A stretch of DNA of 64,000 bases, taken from contig NZ_JALIDZ010000004.1 of NCBI RefSeq assembly GCF_025397915.1, positions 372,001-436,000 of the forward strand. Direction: 5' to 3'. A model generated the notes under the pieces. It was not told the origin of the DNA. It worked only from the letters and a program-made list of their open reading frames with translations, and searched no databases. Source of the DNA: Microbaculum marinisediminis (GTDB lineage: Bacteria > Pseudomonadota > Alphaproteobacteria > Rhizobiales > Tepidamorphaceae). Of the stretch, positions 36,846 to 46,097 are shown one piece after another. The position numbers and the translations under genes were made by a program. Each line of letters begins with the position of its first letter. Within the stretch, counting starts at the first letter, position 1.

Positions 36846-38303
36846 TCAGAGCCGGAAGACCAGCGGTGCGAGCGTCAGGGCGATGATGGCGACAATCAGA
36901 ATCGCCACGACGTCGAGCACCGCCCCTACCCTCAGCATCTGACGCGCATCGAGCGCGCCCGACCCGAACACGATGGCGTTCGGCGGCGTGGCGACCGGCA
37001 ACATGAACCCGAGCGAGGCGGCGAGCGCCACGGGCAGTGCGAGCGTCAGCGCGCTCTCGCCCATGCCGATCGCCGCTGCCCCGGCCACCGGCAGGAAGAC
37101 CGCCGCCATCGCGGTGTTGCTGGCCAGTTCGCCGAGGTAGACGATCACGGTCATCACGATCAGGATCATCAGCCAGCCGGGCAGCGCCTCCAGGTCGGCG
37201 ACGTGCGCGCCGATCCAGTCCGACAGGCCGGAGGTCCCGATGGCGGCGGCAAGTGCCAGGCCGCCGCCGAACAGAATCAGCACGTCCCAGCGAAGGTCCT
37301 TCAGATCGGACCAGTCGAGCAGGCGGCCACCGGTCTCCGGCCGCGCCGGGATGAAGAACAGCGCCAGTGCGCCGATGATGGCAATGCCGGTGTCGCCGAG
37401 CGGCAGGCCGGGAAACAGATGCTCGATCAGCGGCCGGGTCAGCCAGGCCAGCGCGACCAGGACCATGATCGCCGCGACCAGTTTTTCCTCCCGCATCATC
37501 GGCCCCGGCGCGGGGAGCTCGTGGGCCGGCCCCGCGTGGACGGCGCGCCAGGGCACGTCGAAGGCGATCTTCGTCAGCAGCACCCAGGTGACCGGCAACA
37601 GGACGATCACGGCCGGAACGCCGACCAGCATCCAGTCGGCGAAACCGATTTCGATGCCCTGCAGGTCCTGCATATAGCCGGCGAGTAGGGCATTCGGCGG
37701 CGTGCCGATCAGGGTCCCCATGCCGCCGATCGTCGCCGAATAGGCGATGCCCAGCATCAGGGCGGCCGAGAATCCCCGGGCCACGGCCGGATCGTCGCCG
37801 TGCTCGCTCATGGTGGCCGCGATCGACTGGCCGATCGGCAGCATCACCATCGCGGTCGCGGTATTGCTGATCCACATCGACAGGAACGCCGTCGTCGCCA
37901 TGATCCCGGCGATGATCGCCGCGGGACCCGACCCGACGTAGTGCAGGACCCACCAGGCAAGCCGCCTGTGCAGCTGCCAGCGCGCCATGGCGCGGGCGAT
38001 GATGAACCCGCCCAGGAACAGGAAAATCAGCGGGTGGGCGTAGGACGATGCCGCCTTTTCGATCGTCGCGATGCCGGCAAGCGGGAAAAGCGCCAGCGGC
38101 ACCATCGCGGTGGCGGCCAGCGGCAACGCCTCGCTCATCCACCAGAGGGCCATCAGGATCGCGATCGCCGCGGTATGCCAGGCAACGGGATCGAGACCCT
38201 CCGGCGCGCCCCACAGGCTCATGGCCAGCGCGATGGCCGGGCCGGCGAAGAGGCCGGCAAGGCGCGATCGCGGTGCAGCGCCGGTCGTCGAATCAACAGA
38301 CAT
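36846..38303 (-). CDS. DASS/SLC13-family anion transporter
   Basis: 485-aa integral membrane transporter with about 11-12 hydrophobic helices. The two family signature loops are WISNTATAMVMLPI (about residue 135) and LASNTAMAAVFLPV (about 400), each with the SNT ion/carboxylate-binding motif; the GTPPNAL and ATPPNAIVFG turns are also typical. Likely imports di- or tricarboxylates or another organic anion with Na+. It converges on the catabolic operon; a role in aromatic acid uptake is not excluded but not indicated. Confidence 0.92.
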   Translation of the reverse strand: MSVDSTTGAAPRSRLAGLFAGPAIALAMSLWGAPEGLDPVAWHTAAIAILMALWWMSEALPLAATAMVPLALFPLAGIATIEKAASSYAHPLIFLFLGGFIIARAMARWQLHRRLAWWVLHYVGSGPAAIIAGIMATTAFLSMWISNTATAMVMLPIGQSIAATMSEHGDDPAVARGFSAALMLGIAYSATIGGMGTLIGTPPNALLAGYMQDLQGIEIGFADWMLVGVPAVIVLLPVTWVLLTKIAFDVPWRAVHAGPAHELPAPGPMMREEKLVAAIMVLVALAWLTRPLIEHLFPGLPLGDTGIAIIGALALFFIPARPETGGRLLDWSDLKDLRWDVLILFGGGLALAAAIGTSGLSDWIGAHVADLEALPGWLMILIVMTVIVYLGELASNTAMAAVFLPVAGAAAIGMGESALTLALPVALAASLGFMLPVATPPNAIVFGSGALDARQMLRVGAVLDVVAILIVAIIALTLAPLVFRL

Positions 38304-38481
38304 TCAATTCTCCCGGCATTTCTCCCGGCGACAGACTAAGGGACCGGATTGCGACGATGCCAGCCGTATGACCCCGTATATCATCGTCCTGTGAAACCCC
38401 GACCGGGCGATATGCCCGGGTACTTGAGCAGGGGCGCGGTGGCGCGGTACGAATCGTGTTCCATTTTCACAGGCCGGCTAA

Positions 38482-40977
38482 ATGCTGACTCTCGCCGACA
38501 CGATCCTCATCATCGCCGGCCTTCTGGTGGTGGTCAGCCTGCTGCAACCGCTGGCGCGGCGCTTCGGCCTGCCGAACGCGGTGGTGCTCGCGTTCGTCGG
38601 TGTGCTGATCGGTTTTGCCGCCACGACCCTGGTCCAGTTCGGGCGCACGCCTGGGCTCGACACCATGGCGGAGATGGTGCTCGGTGTCCCGATCACCTCG
38701 GCGGGCTTCATCCATATCTTCCTGCCCGTGCTGCTGTTCCAGGCGGCCCTCGACGTCGATGTCCGACGGATGATGGACGACGCGGCACCGATCTTCGCGC
38801 TCGCCGTGCTCGCCGTCGTCGTGTCGACCGGGGTGATCGGCGTATCGCTGTGGTGGGCCTCGGACGTCTCGATCGTCGCCTGCCTGCTGGTCGGTGCGAT
38901 CGTGGCGACCACCGATCCGGCCGCCGTGGTGGCGATCTTCCGCGAACTCGGCGCGCCGAGCCGGCTGACGCGGCTGGTGGAAGGCGAGAGCCTGCTCAAC
39001 GACGCGACGGCCATCGTGCTCTACACCGTGCTGCTGGCCATGCTGCTGACGGGCGCCGAACCGAGCCTGACGGACGCGACGCGGATGTTCCTCGTATCGC
39101 TGCTCGGCGGCGCCGCGGCGGGCTTCGTGGGGGCCCGGCTGGCCACGGCGGTGCTGCCCTACATGCGCGGGTCGCAGGCCGCCGAGCTGACCTTGTCGCT
39201 CGGAGTTCCCTATCTGCTCTTCATCGTCTGCGAGCGGTACCTGGAGGTATCCGGCGTCGTCGCGGTGGTCGTCGCCGGGCTTGTCGTCGGCGCCGTCGCG
39301 CGCAACCGGATGGCGCCGGCCTCCTGGGCGTTCCTGTCGCGGGTCTGGGAGCAGCTCGCTTTCCTCGCGGGGTCGCTGGTCTTCATCCTCGCCGCGATCG
39401 TGGTGCCGCATCTGCTGGTCGGATTCGACCTGGTCGACGTGATGCTGGTCGCCGTCGTCGTCGTCGCCGCCCTCGCAGCCCGGGCGATCGTGCTGTTCGC
39501 CGTCATGCCGGCGATGGCAGTGGTGCGGCTCGGCGAACATATCAGCGGACCGTACAAGTTCGTAATCCTGTGGGGCGGCCTGCGCGGCGCGGTGACGCTG
39601 GCGCTGGCGATGTCGATCACGGAGAACAGCCTGATCTCGCCCGAGATCCAACGTTTCGTGGCGATCGTCGCGACCGGCTTCGTCCTGTTCAGCCTGCTGG
39701 TCGGCGGCACGACCCTGAGACCGCTGATCCGGCTGATGCGGATCGACCGGCTGTCGCCGATCGATCAGGCGATGCGGGCGCAAATCCTCTCGCTGTCGCT
39801 CGATTCGGTGCGCGAAACCGTCGAAGAGACGGCGAAACGCTACAAGATCGATCCGAAGCCCGCTCGCGACGCGTTGCGGCCCTACCGTCGGCATGTCGAG
39901 GATCTGGCCGGCACGGGAATCGCGCTTGAGACGATTCCCGACCGCGACCGGATCACCATCGGTCTGATCGCCCTCGTCAATCGCGAACGGGAGGTGATCG
40001 CCGAGCATGGCGCCGGCAGGGCGATTTCCCTGGCGATCATGGAGCGGCTGCTGGCCAACACCGAACGCATGGCGGACGCGACCCGGTCCGACGGTCGGCT
40101 CGGCTACACCCATTCCGCGCAGGCCCGCCTCGGATTCGGCCGGCGGTTTCGCTTCGCTCACCTGCTACACCGCAGGTTCATGATCGAAGGGCCGCTGGAA
40201 CACTGCATCGCCGACCGCTTCGAGGTGCTGATGGTGACGCGGATCGTGCTCGAGGAGCTCGATCGTTTCGCGCGGAGCAAGCTGAAGCGGGTGCTCGGCG
40301 TGCGCGTGGCCGACCTGTTGAGCGAAATCCTGGCACAGCGGATGGAGGCTGCCGTCTCGGCGCTCGATGCGCTCAGGCTGCAATATCCCGAATACGCGCA
40401 GACCATCGAACAGCGTTTTCTCGGTCAGCTCGCGGTCAGGCTCGAATCGGCCGAATACAACGCCCTGCGCGAAGAGGCGCTGATCGGACCTGAACTCTAT
40501 GGCGACCTGAAACGTGAGTTGCAGGCGGTTCATGCCGCCCTGGAGCGGCGGCCGCGGCTCGATCTCGGGCTCGATACCGCGACCCTCGTCAACAAGTTTC
40601 CGATGTTTTCGGCGCTTGAAGAGAAGGAACGCCGCGAAATCCGGCTGCTGCTGCGGCCGCGGCTGGCGGTTCCGGGCGAGCGGCTCATCTCCAAGGGCGA
40701 GCGCGGCACGTCGGCCTATTTCATTTCCTCCGGGGCCGTCGAGGTCGCCGCGCCGCAAGGCAAGATCCGGCTCGGGCGAGGCGATTTCTTCGGCGAGATG
40801 GCGCTGATCATGAACCAGCCCCGCCAAGCCGACGTCGTGGCACTCGGCTATTGCCAGTTGCTGGTTCTCGAGGAGAGCGCGTTCCGCCGGTTGCTCGACA
40901 CCAATCCGGCGATCAAGGCGCATATGGACACGGTCGCGCACGCACGCCAGCGCATGAACGTGGCGAACGGCGCGTGA
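38482..40977 (+). CDS. CPA1 Na+/H+ antiporter with C-terminal cyclic-nucleotide-binding domain
   Basis: 831 aa. Residues 1 to about 415 form an NhaP-type antiporter with about 12 helices; the ion-binding aspartates lie in TTDPAAVV and ESLLNDATAIVLY, and GGLRGAVTLAL is family-typical. A long cytoplasmic helical region follows (about 430-700), then a cyclic-nucleotide-binding-like beta roll (about 705-815; ISSGAVEVAAP, LGRGDFFGEMALI, RQADVVAL). The phosphate-binding cassette GEMAL is present with an Arg-Gln pair, so nucleotide binding is plausible. The architecture resembles SpNHE/SOS1-type exchangers. Confidence 0.92.
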   Translation: MLTLADTILIIAGLLVVVSLLQPLARRFGLPNAVVLAFVGVLIGFAATTLVQFGRTPGLDTMAEMVLGVPITSAGFIHIFLPVLLFQAALDVDVRRMMDDAAPIFALAVLAVVVSTGVIGVSLWWASDVSIVACLLVGAIVATTDPAAVVAIFRELGAPSRLTRLVEGESLLNDATAIVLYTVLLAMLLTGAEPSLTDATRMFLVSLLGGAAAGFVGARLATAVLPYMRGSQAAELTLSLGVPYLLFIVCERYLEVSGVVAVVVAGLVVGAVARNRMAPASWAFLSRVWEQLAFLAGSLVFILAAIVVPHLLVGFDLVDVMLVAVVVVAALAARAIVLFAVMPAMAVVRLGEHISGPYKFVILWGGLRGAVTLALAMSITENSLISPEIQRFVAIVATGFVLFSLLVGGTTLRPLIRLMRIDRLSPIDQAMRAQILSLSLDSVRETVEETAKRYKIDPKPARDALRPYRRHVEDLAGTGIALETIPDRDRITIGLIALVNREREVIAEHGAGRAISLAIMERLLANTERMADATRSDGRLGYTHSAQARLGFGRRFRFAHLLHRRFMIEGPLEHCIADRFEVLMVTRIVLEELDRFARSKLKRVLGVRVADLLSEILAQRMEAAVSALDALRLQYPEYAQTIEQRFLGQLAVRLESAEYNALREEALIGPELYGDLKRELQAVHAALERRPRLDLGLDTATLVNKFPMFSALEEKERREIRLLLRPRLAVPGERLISKGERGTSAYFISSGAVEVAAPQGKIRLGRGDFFGEMALIMNQPRQADVVALGYCQLLVLEESAFRRLLDTNPAIKAHMDTVAHARQRMNVANGA

Positions 40978-41004
40978 CGAACGGAGCGTGACCGGGCGTG
41001 ATCC

Positions 41005-42720
41005 CTACTTCACCGTGTTGTTGACCGCGAGCGCCCAGACGTCGTTCAAGCGCCCGTCGAGGACCGCCTTCACGCCATACATCGCCGTGGAGACGGCCTG
41101 TCCCACCTCGACGGTGGGCGGCATCACCAGCTCCATGCGGTTGACGACGACGTCGAGCAGGGCCGGGCCGTCTTGGCTCAGCCACTCGGTCATTGCCGGC
41201 TCCAGGTCGTCCGCGTTCTCGACGCGCCGGCCGTAGAAGCCGCAGGCCTTGGCGAGAGCGGAGAAATCCGGGTTGTGCAGGTCGGTGAAGGCGTCGAGCA
41301 TGCCCTCGACCTTCATCTCCATCTCGACAAAGCCGAGAGAGCCGTTGTTGAAGACCACCAGCTTCACCGGCAGTTTCTCCTGGACGAGCGTCAGGAGGTC
41401 GCCCATCAGCATGGTCATGCCGCCGTCGCCGCACATGGCCACGACCTGGCGGCCGGGATGCGATTTCTGACAGCCGATCGCCATCGGATAGGAGTTCGCC
41501 ATGGTGCCGTGCAGCAGGCTCGTCAGGAAACGGCGTTTTCCGTTGGCGTGCAGGTAGCGCAGCATCCACACGAAGGTGGTGCCGCCTTCGGAGGTGAAGA
41601 TCGCGTCGTCGTCGGCGAGCTCGTTCAGCTTGGTGGCGACATATTGCGGGTGGATGAGACCGGGCGAGCGCTCTCTGGCCTGCTCCTCGAGTGTCTTCTG
41701 GCTCTTCTCGTGTTCCTTCAGGCTCGCCGCGAGGAAGGCGTCGTCGGAGCGCTCGTCGAGAAGTGGCAGCAGCGCCGCTATGGTGGCGTTCACGTCGCCA
41801 ACGAGGCCGAGCGTCACGGGCGTCCGCCGGCCGATATGGGCGGGATCGATGTCGATCTGCACGATCTTGGCGCGTCTCGGATAGAACTGGGGCCAGGCGA
41901 AATCGGTGCCCAGGCACAGAAGCAGGTCGCAATGCTCGACGGCCTCGAAACCGGATTTCGTGCCGATCAGCCCTGTCATCGAGACGTTGTAGGGATTGTC
42001 GTGCTCGAGGAATTCCTTGGCGCGCGAGGTGTGGGCGACCGGCGCCTTCAGCTTGGCCGCCAGCGCCACGACCGCGTCGTGGGCGTGCCGGCACCCGATG
42101 CCGCCATAGATCGTAATCTTGTTCGCCGTGTTGACGAGATCAGCAAGCTGCGCCAGCTCGTCGTCGTTCGGGCGGATGACGGGGCTGGGCCGGGACACCG
42201 TCCAGTGGGTCTCGTCCTTGGTCCGCTCCTTGGTCATGTCGCCGTTGACGATGATGACCGCGACGCCGCGCTTGGTCAGTGCGGCCTGGGCGGCCTGCAC
42301 CGTGATCCGGCGGGCCTGGTCGGGGTGGGAGATGTATTCGCAGAACACCGAATACTGCTCGTAGATCTTCTTCTGGTCGACGTCCTGCGGGAAGGCCAGA
42401 CCGGACTGGATGCGGTCGATCTGCGAGGCGATCATCACCACCGGCGCCCCGTTGCGGTGGCTTTCGAACAGGCCGTTGACGAAATGCAGGCTGCCCGGCC
42501 CGGCGGAACCGGCGCAGACCGCGAGTTCGTCGGTCATGAAGGCGTCGGCACCGGCGGCGAAGCCCGCGACCTCCTCATGGCGGACGTGGATCCATTCCAT
42601 GCCCTTGCGACGGATCGCGTCGGTGACGAAATTGAGCGTGTCGCCGACGATGCCGTAGCAGCGCTTGGCGCCGGCTTCCATCAGGGCTTCGACGATGACA
42701 TCGGCTACGAGCTTGGACAT
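41005..42720 (-). CDS. poxB: Thiamine-diphosphate enzyme, pyruvate dehydrogenase (quinone)/PoxB-like
   Basis: 571-aa ThDP enzyme matching PoxB length. Activating glutamate region RHEEVAGFAAGADAFMTDE, ELAVCAGSAGPGSLHFVNGL and the C-terminal ThDP motif CGDGGMTMLMGDLL with VFNNGSLGFVEMEM are PoxB-like. PoxB oxidises pyruvate to acetate and CO2 using FAD and a membrane quinone; the acs gene at 57.5 kb could reclaim that acetate. A related acetolactate-synthase-like role cannot be fully excluded. No promoter feature was singled out. Confidence 0.85.
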   Translation of the reverse strand: MSKLVADVIVEALMEAGAKRCYGIVGDTLNFVTDAIRRKGMEWIHVRHEEVAGFAAGADAFMTDELAVCAGSAGPGSLHFVNGLFESHRNGAPVVMIASQIDRIQSGLAFPQDVDQKKIYEQYSVFCEYISHPDQARRITVQAAQAALTKRGVAVIIVNGDMTKERTKDETHWTVSRPSPVIRPNDDELAQLADLVNTANKITIYGGIGCRHAHDAVVALAAKLKAPVAHTSRAKEFLEHDNPYNVSMTGLIGTKSGFEAVEHCDLLLCLGTDFAWPQFYPRRAKIVQIDIDPAHIGRRTPVTLGLVGDVNATIAALLPLLDERSDDAFLAASLKEHEKSQKTLEEQARERSPGLIHPQYVATKLNELADDDAIFTSEGGTTFVWMLRYLHANGKRRFLTSLLHGTMANSYPMAIGCQKSHPGRQVVAMCGDGGMTMLMGDLLTLVQEKLPVKLVVFNNGSLGFVEMEMKVEGMLDAFTDLHNPDFSALAKACGFYGRRVENADDLEPAMTEWLSQDGPALLDVVVNRMELVMPPTVEVGQAVSTAMYGVKAVLDGRLNDVWALAVNNTVK

Positions 42721-42864
42721 GGCGCCGGGTCTCCTTGCTGGCTCGGGGCGGGTTCGGGGCCTTCGCGTATCGGTCGTGGTCGGTGGCCACTATGCCGCAG
42801 CCGCAGCATCATTTTATTAACGTAGCGTCGGTTTCGCGTCTGGACCGCGCGAACAGGGCCGGGC

Positions 42865-43932
42865 TCAGGAACTCCGGGCGGTCCGACGCGGAGACTCGCC
42901 AAAGCGCTGGCGGTAGTATTGCGCGAACCGGCCGAGATGGGCAAAGCCCCATCGCGCGGCGACGGCCGAAACGCTCGCCTCGTCCTCGGCAAGCCGGAGG
43001 GCGAGGCGGCAGCGATCGAGCCGCTCGTCGCGAAGGACCTGTATCGGCGTCATGCCGAGGAACTGCTTGAAGCCGTATTGCAGGGTGCGGCCGGCGACGC
43101 CGCTGGCGCGCGCGATCTCGGCGCTGGTCAGCGGCCTGTCGGCATTGGCCCGGATATACTCGAGCGCCGTCTTCACGTAGCGCGGCAACGGCCCCGATCC
43201 GCAGGCCTCGGCGAAATGCGAGTGGGAGTTCGCCTGGACCTCGACCAGTTCGCGCAGCAGCTCGGCGCCGTAGAAATCGACGCGGTCCTTCGCGTCGACG
43301 TCCGAGCCGCTTTTCTCGACGCAGCGCATGAAGGCGACGACGTGGCGCAGCCATGCGGCGGCTTCGGGGCGCGTCAGCGCCATCGCCGCGTCGAAGGTCA
43401 GGGGCGTGTCGATGCCGCGGCCGAAATAGTCGGCCGCGACGGACTCCAGGACCGAGCGGGCGACCTGGACCTGCAGCTTCCGGCAGCCGGCCCACCAGCG
43501 CATCGCGGTATAGCGGTTCGGGTTGAGGATCGACGCTTGGCGGGAATCGGCGATGAACGCCCGGCGGCCGGTCTGGATCGAAGCCGCGCCGGCCAGCGGG
43601 ATCTGGATCAGGTAGAAGGTGTCGAGCTCGCCGGGCTCGATCTCCACGTCTGCGCCGTAGCCGATGTAGCTGAGCGACAGAAGGCCGGTGTCCACGTGGT
43701 TCTGAACCGTGCGGAAGCGGCCGCGCTCGCCGGTGATCTTCAGCCGATGCGGACAGAACACGCGCGCGACCTGCTCGCGGGCCTCGTCGAGATCCGCGGT
43801 TCGGAACAGATTGTAGCGGGCCAGCGGCTCGGGCACTGCCTGTAGGGCCACGTACGTCCTCCCGACGACGCGGTGTTGCCGGTGGTTTCCTTCGAGGGCG
43901 GCGGCTCTATTGCGGACCGGGCCGGCGGTCAA
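42865..43932 (-). CDS. AraC-family transcriptional regulator
   Basis: 355 aa. The C-terminal AraC/XylS DNA-binding region (about 245-350) shows both helix-turn-helix motifs: TSAEIARASGVAGRTLQYGFKQ, in two halves, with MTPIQVLRDERL, and VSAVAARWGFAHLGRFAQYYRQRFGESP (in two halves). The N-terminal half is an AraC-binding-like ligand domain. It is divergent from the SDR/indole-monooxygenase operon, like the AraC-type IifR of known indole clusters. The start may be shorter; a GTG exists near residue 28. Confidence 0.88.
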   Translation of the reverse strand: MTAGPVRNRAAALEGNHRQHRVVGRTYVALQAVPEPLARYNLFRTADLDEAREQVARVFCPHRLKITGERGRFRTVQNHVDTGLLSLSYIGYGADVEIEPGELDTFYLIQIPLAGAASIQTGRRAFIADSRQASILNPNRYTAMRWWAGCRKLQVQVARSVLESVAADYFGRGIDTPLTFDAAMALTRPEAAAWLRHVVAFMRCVEKSGSDVDAKDRVDFYGAELLRELVEVQANSHSHFAEACGSGPLPRYVKTALEYIRANADRPLTSAEIARASGVAGRTLQYGFKQFLGMTPIQVLRDERLDRCRLALRLAEDEASVSAVAARWGFAHLGRFAQYYRQRFGESPRRTARSS

Positions 43933-44017
43933 TGGCCGGCCGATCGGTTTGTTGCGTTTTCTGGATAGTCGCCGCGCCTGCCGGCTTTCCTTCGTCGCCT
44001 TTCCAATGATTGTTTTA

Positions 44018-44031
44018 TTTCAAGCATAAAG
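44018..44031. promoter_or_regulatory. Dyad operator upstream of the SDR/indole monooxygenase operon
   Basis: TTTCAAGCATAAAG differs at one base from TTTCAAGCTTAAAG at 28904-28917, and flanking AT and T bases also match. It includes TAAAGT, a possible -10 element, and lies 18 bases before the SDR start. Shared control with the anthraniloyl-CoA operon is inferred. Confidence 0.65.
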
Positions 44032-44049
44032 TAACGGGAAGGACAACGC

Positions 44050-44835
44050 ATGCCGGATTTCAACGGTAAGGTGGCGATCGTCACCGGCGGCGCGACGCTG
44101 ATCGGCGAGGCCGTGGCAAAGGCGTTCGCCGACAAGGGCGCCAAGGTCGTGATCGCAGATATCAACGAAGAGGGCGGCAAGGCGGTCGCCGATCGCGTCG
44201 GCGCCAATGCCGGCTTCCACAAGACCGATCTGCGCCAGGACGCCGACATCCGGGACCTGGTCGACACCACCGCCAAGACGCACGGTCGCATCGACTTTCT
44301 GGTCAACGTCGCCTGCACCTATCTGGACAACGGCGCCGATTCGACCCGGGCCGAGTGGCTCGAGGCCTTCGACACCAACGTCGTCGGCTCGGTGATGCTG
44401 ATGCAGGCGGCGCGCCCGCACCTGGCCAAGACCAGGGGGGCGATCGTCAACTTCGGCTCGATCTCCTCGCGCGTGGCCCAGACCGGGCGCTGGCTCTATC
44501 CGGTCTCCAAGGCGGCGATTCTGCAGCTCACCCGCAACCAGGCGATGGATCTCGCCCCGGACGGCATTCGCGTCAATGCGGTGTCGCCGGGCTGGACCTG
44601 GAGCGCGCTCATGGTCGAGCTCACCAAGAACAACCGGGAGAAGACGGACTCGGTGGCCGCGCCCTTCCATCTCGCCGGCCGTGTCGGCGACGCGGAGGAG
44701 GTGGCGAACGCGGTCGTGTTCCTGTGCTCCGACGAGGCGTCCTTCATCAACGGCACGGATATCCGCGTCGACGGCGGCTACACGGCGATGGGGCCGGAGC
44801 GGGCCGATGCGGCGATTCCGCTGCTGATGGACTGA
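44050..44835 (+). CDS. SDR-family oxidoreductase with atypical NNAG motif
   Basis: 261-aa SDR: TGGATLIG at 12-19 in place of the usual TGxxxGIG, catalytic S137/S139, Y150 and K154 retained, but NNAG is replaced by NVAC at 86-89. GGAAGGA precedes the ATG. It is followed 23 bases later by a StyA/indole monooxygenase-like gene; in known indole (iif) clusters, the SDR IifB oxidises indole-2,3-dihydrodiol. The same role is inferred here; substrate unproven. Confidence 0.85.
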   Translation: MPDFNGKVAIVTGGATLIGEAVAKAFADKGAKVVIADINEEGGKAVADRVGANAGFHKTDLRQDADIRDLVDTTAKTHGRIDFLVNVACTYLDNGADSTRAEWLEAFDTNVVGSVMLMQAARPHLAKTRGAIVNFGSISSRVAQTGRWLYPVSKAAILQLTRNQAMDLAPDGIRVNAVSPGWTWSALMVELTKNNREKTDSVAAPFHLAGRVGDAEEVANAVVFLCSDEASFINGTDIRVDGGYTAMGPERADAAIPLLMD

Positions 44836-44858
44836 GACAAGAACCAGGAGGAAAAAAG

Positions 44859-46097
44859 ATGGCAAAACGCAGTGTGACCATCGTCGGTGGCGGCCAGTCC
44901 GGCCTGCAGCTGGCGCTCGGACTTCTGAAGGACGGCGGCTACGACGTGCGTGTGGTGCAGAACCGCACCGCCGAGGAGATCGCCACAGGCCGGGTGACGT
45001 CGAGCCAGTGCATGTTCGACCAGGCGCTGCAGAACGAGCGCGACATCGGCATCAATTTCTGGGAAGGCGAATGCCCGACGGTCGATTCGATCAACTTCAC
45101 CGTGCCGGCGCCGGATGCGCCGGGCGTCAAGGCGATCGACTGGAACGGCAAGCTCGACCGCTACGCCCAGAGCGTCGACCAGCGGGTGAAGTTCCCCGGC
45201 TGGATGAAGGCGTTCGAGGAGCGTGGCGGCACGCTGGACATCCACGACGCGACCGTCCAGGACCTCGAGCGCTATGCGAACGAGAGCGACCTGGTTGTGG
45301 TCGCCGCCGGCAAGGGCGAGATCGCCGGAATGTTCCAGCGCGATGACGAAAAGTCTGTGTTCGACAAGCCGCAGCGCGCGCTGGCGCTGACCTATGTCAC
45401 CGGCATGGTGCCGCGCTCGCCGCACTCGGGGGTGTGCTTCAACCTGATCCCGACCGTCGGCGAGTATTTCGTGTTCCCGGCGCTGACGACGACGGGGCCG
45501 TGCGAGATCATGGTGTTCGAGGGCATTCCCGGCGGACCGATGGACTGCTGGGGCGAGGTCAAGACACCCGAGCAACATCTCGAGAAATCGAAATGGATTC
45601 TCGACACCTTCCTGCCGTGGGAGGCGGAGCGCTGCCGCGATATCGCGCTGACCGACGACAACGGCGTGCTCGCCGGCCGCTTCCCGCCGACCGTGCGCCA
45701 TCCCAACGGCCGGCTGCCGTCGGGCAAGGCGGTGCTCGGCATGGGCGACGTCGTGGTCCTCAACGACCCGGTTACCGGCCAGGGCTCCAACAATGCGTCG
45801 AAGTGCGCGAGGGTCTACATGGATTCGATCCTGGCGCGCGGCGGCGAGGCGTTCGACGAGGCCTGGATGCAGGGGACCTTCGATGCCTACTGGAACTACG
45901 CCCAGTATGTCGCCGGCTGGACCAATGCGCTCCTGCGGCCGCCGCCGCCGCACGTGCTGAACATCATGGGCGCGGCGCAGCAGTTCCCGGTGCTCGCCAA
46001 GCGGATCGCCAATGGCTTCGATGATCCGACGGACTTCTTCCCCTGGTTCGCCGTTCCGGAGGAAGCCGACGCCTATCTGAAGCAGCTGGCGGCCTAG
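44859..46097 (+). CDS. Styrene/indole monooxygenase-family FAD protein (StyA/IifC-like)
   Basis: 412-aa group E flavoprotein monooxygenase, the size of StyA. Rossmann FAD motif VGGGQSGLQLA at 9-19, LVVVAAGKGEIAGMF, FDKPQRALALTYV and NDPVTGQGSNNASKCARVYMDSIL (two halves) near residue 300 align with StyA landmarks. Group E enzymes need a separate flavin reductase (StyB/IifD) and epoxidise styrene or indole; no reductase gene follows here. AGGAGG lies 7 bases before ATG 44859. Context with anthranilate degradation suggests indole as substrate. Confidence 0.88.
   Translation: MAKRSVTIVGGGQSGLQLALGLLKDGGYDVRVVQNRTAEEIATGRVTSSQCMFDQALQNERDIGINFWEGECPTVDSINFTVPAPDAPGVKAIDWNGKLDRYAQSVDQRVKFPGWMKAFEERGGTLDIHDATVQDLERYANESDLVVVAAGKGEIAGMFQRDDEKSVFDKPQRALALTYVTGMVPRSPHSGVCFNLIPTVGEYFVFPALTTTGPCEIMVFEGIPGGPMDCWGEVKTPEQHLEKSKWILDTFLPWEAERCRDIALTDDNGVLAGRFPPTVRHPNGRLPSGKAVLGMGDVVVLNDPVTGQGSNNASKCARVYMDSILARGGEAFDEAWMQGTFDAYWNYAQYVAGWTNALLRPPPPHVLNIMGAAQQFPVLAKRIANGFDDPTDFFPWFAVPEEADAYLKQLAA

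Noticed and set aside
44859-46097. Styrene degradation operon
   Set aside because: No styrene oxide isomerase, phenylacetaldehyde dehydrogenase or StyB lies next to the monooxygenase; the SDR and AraC neighbours fit indole better.
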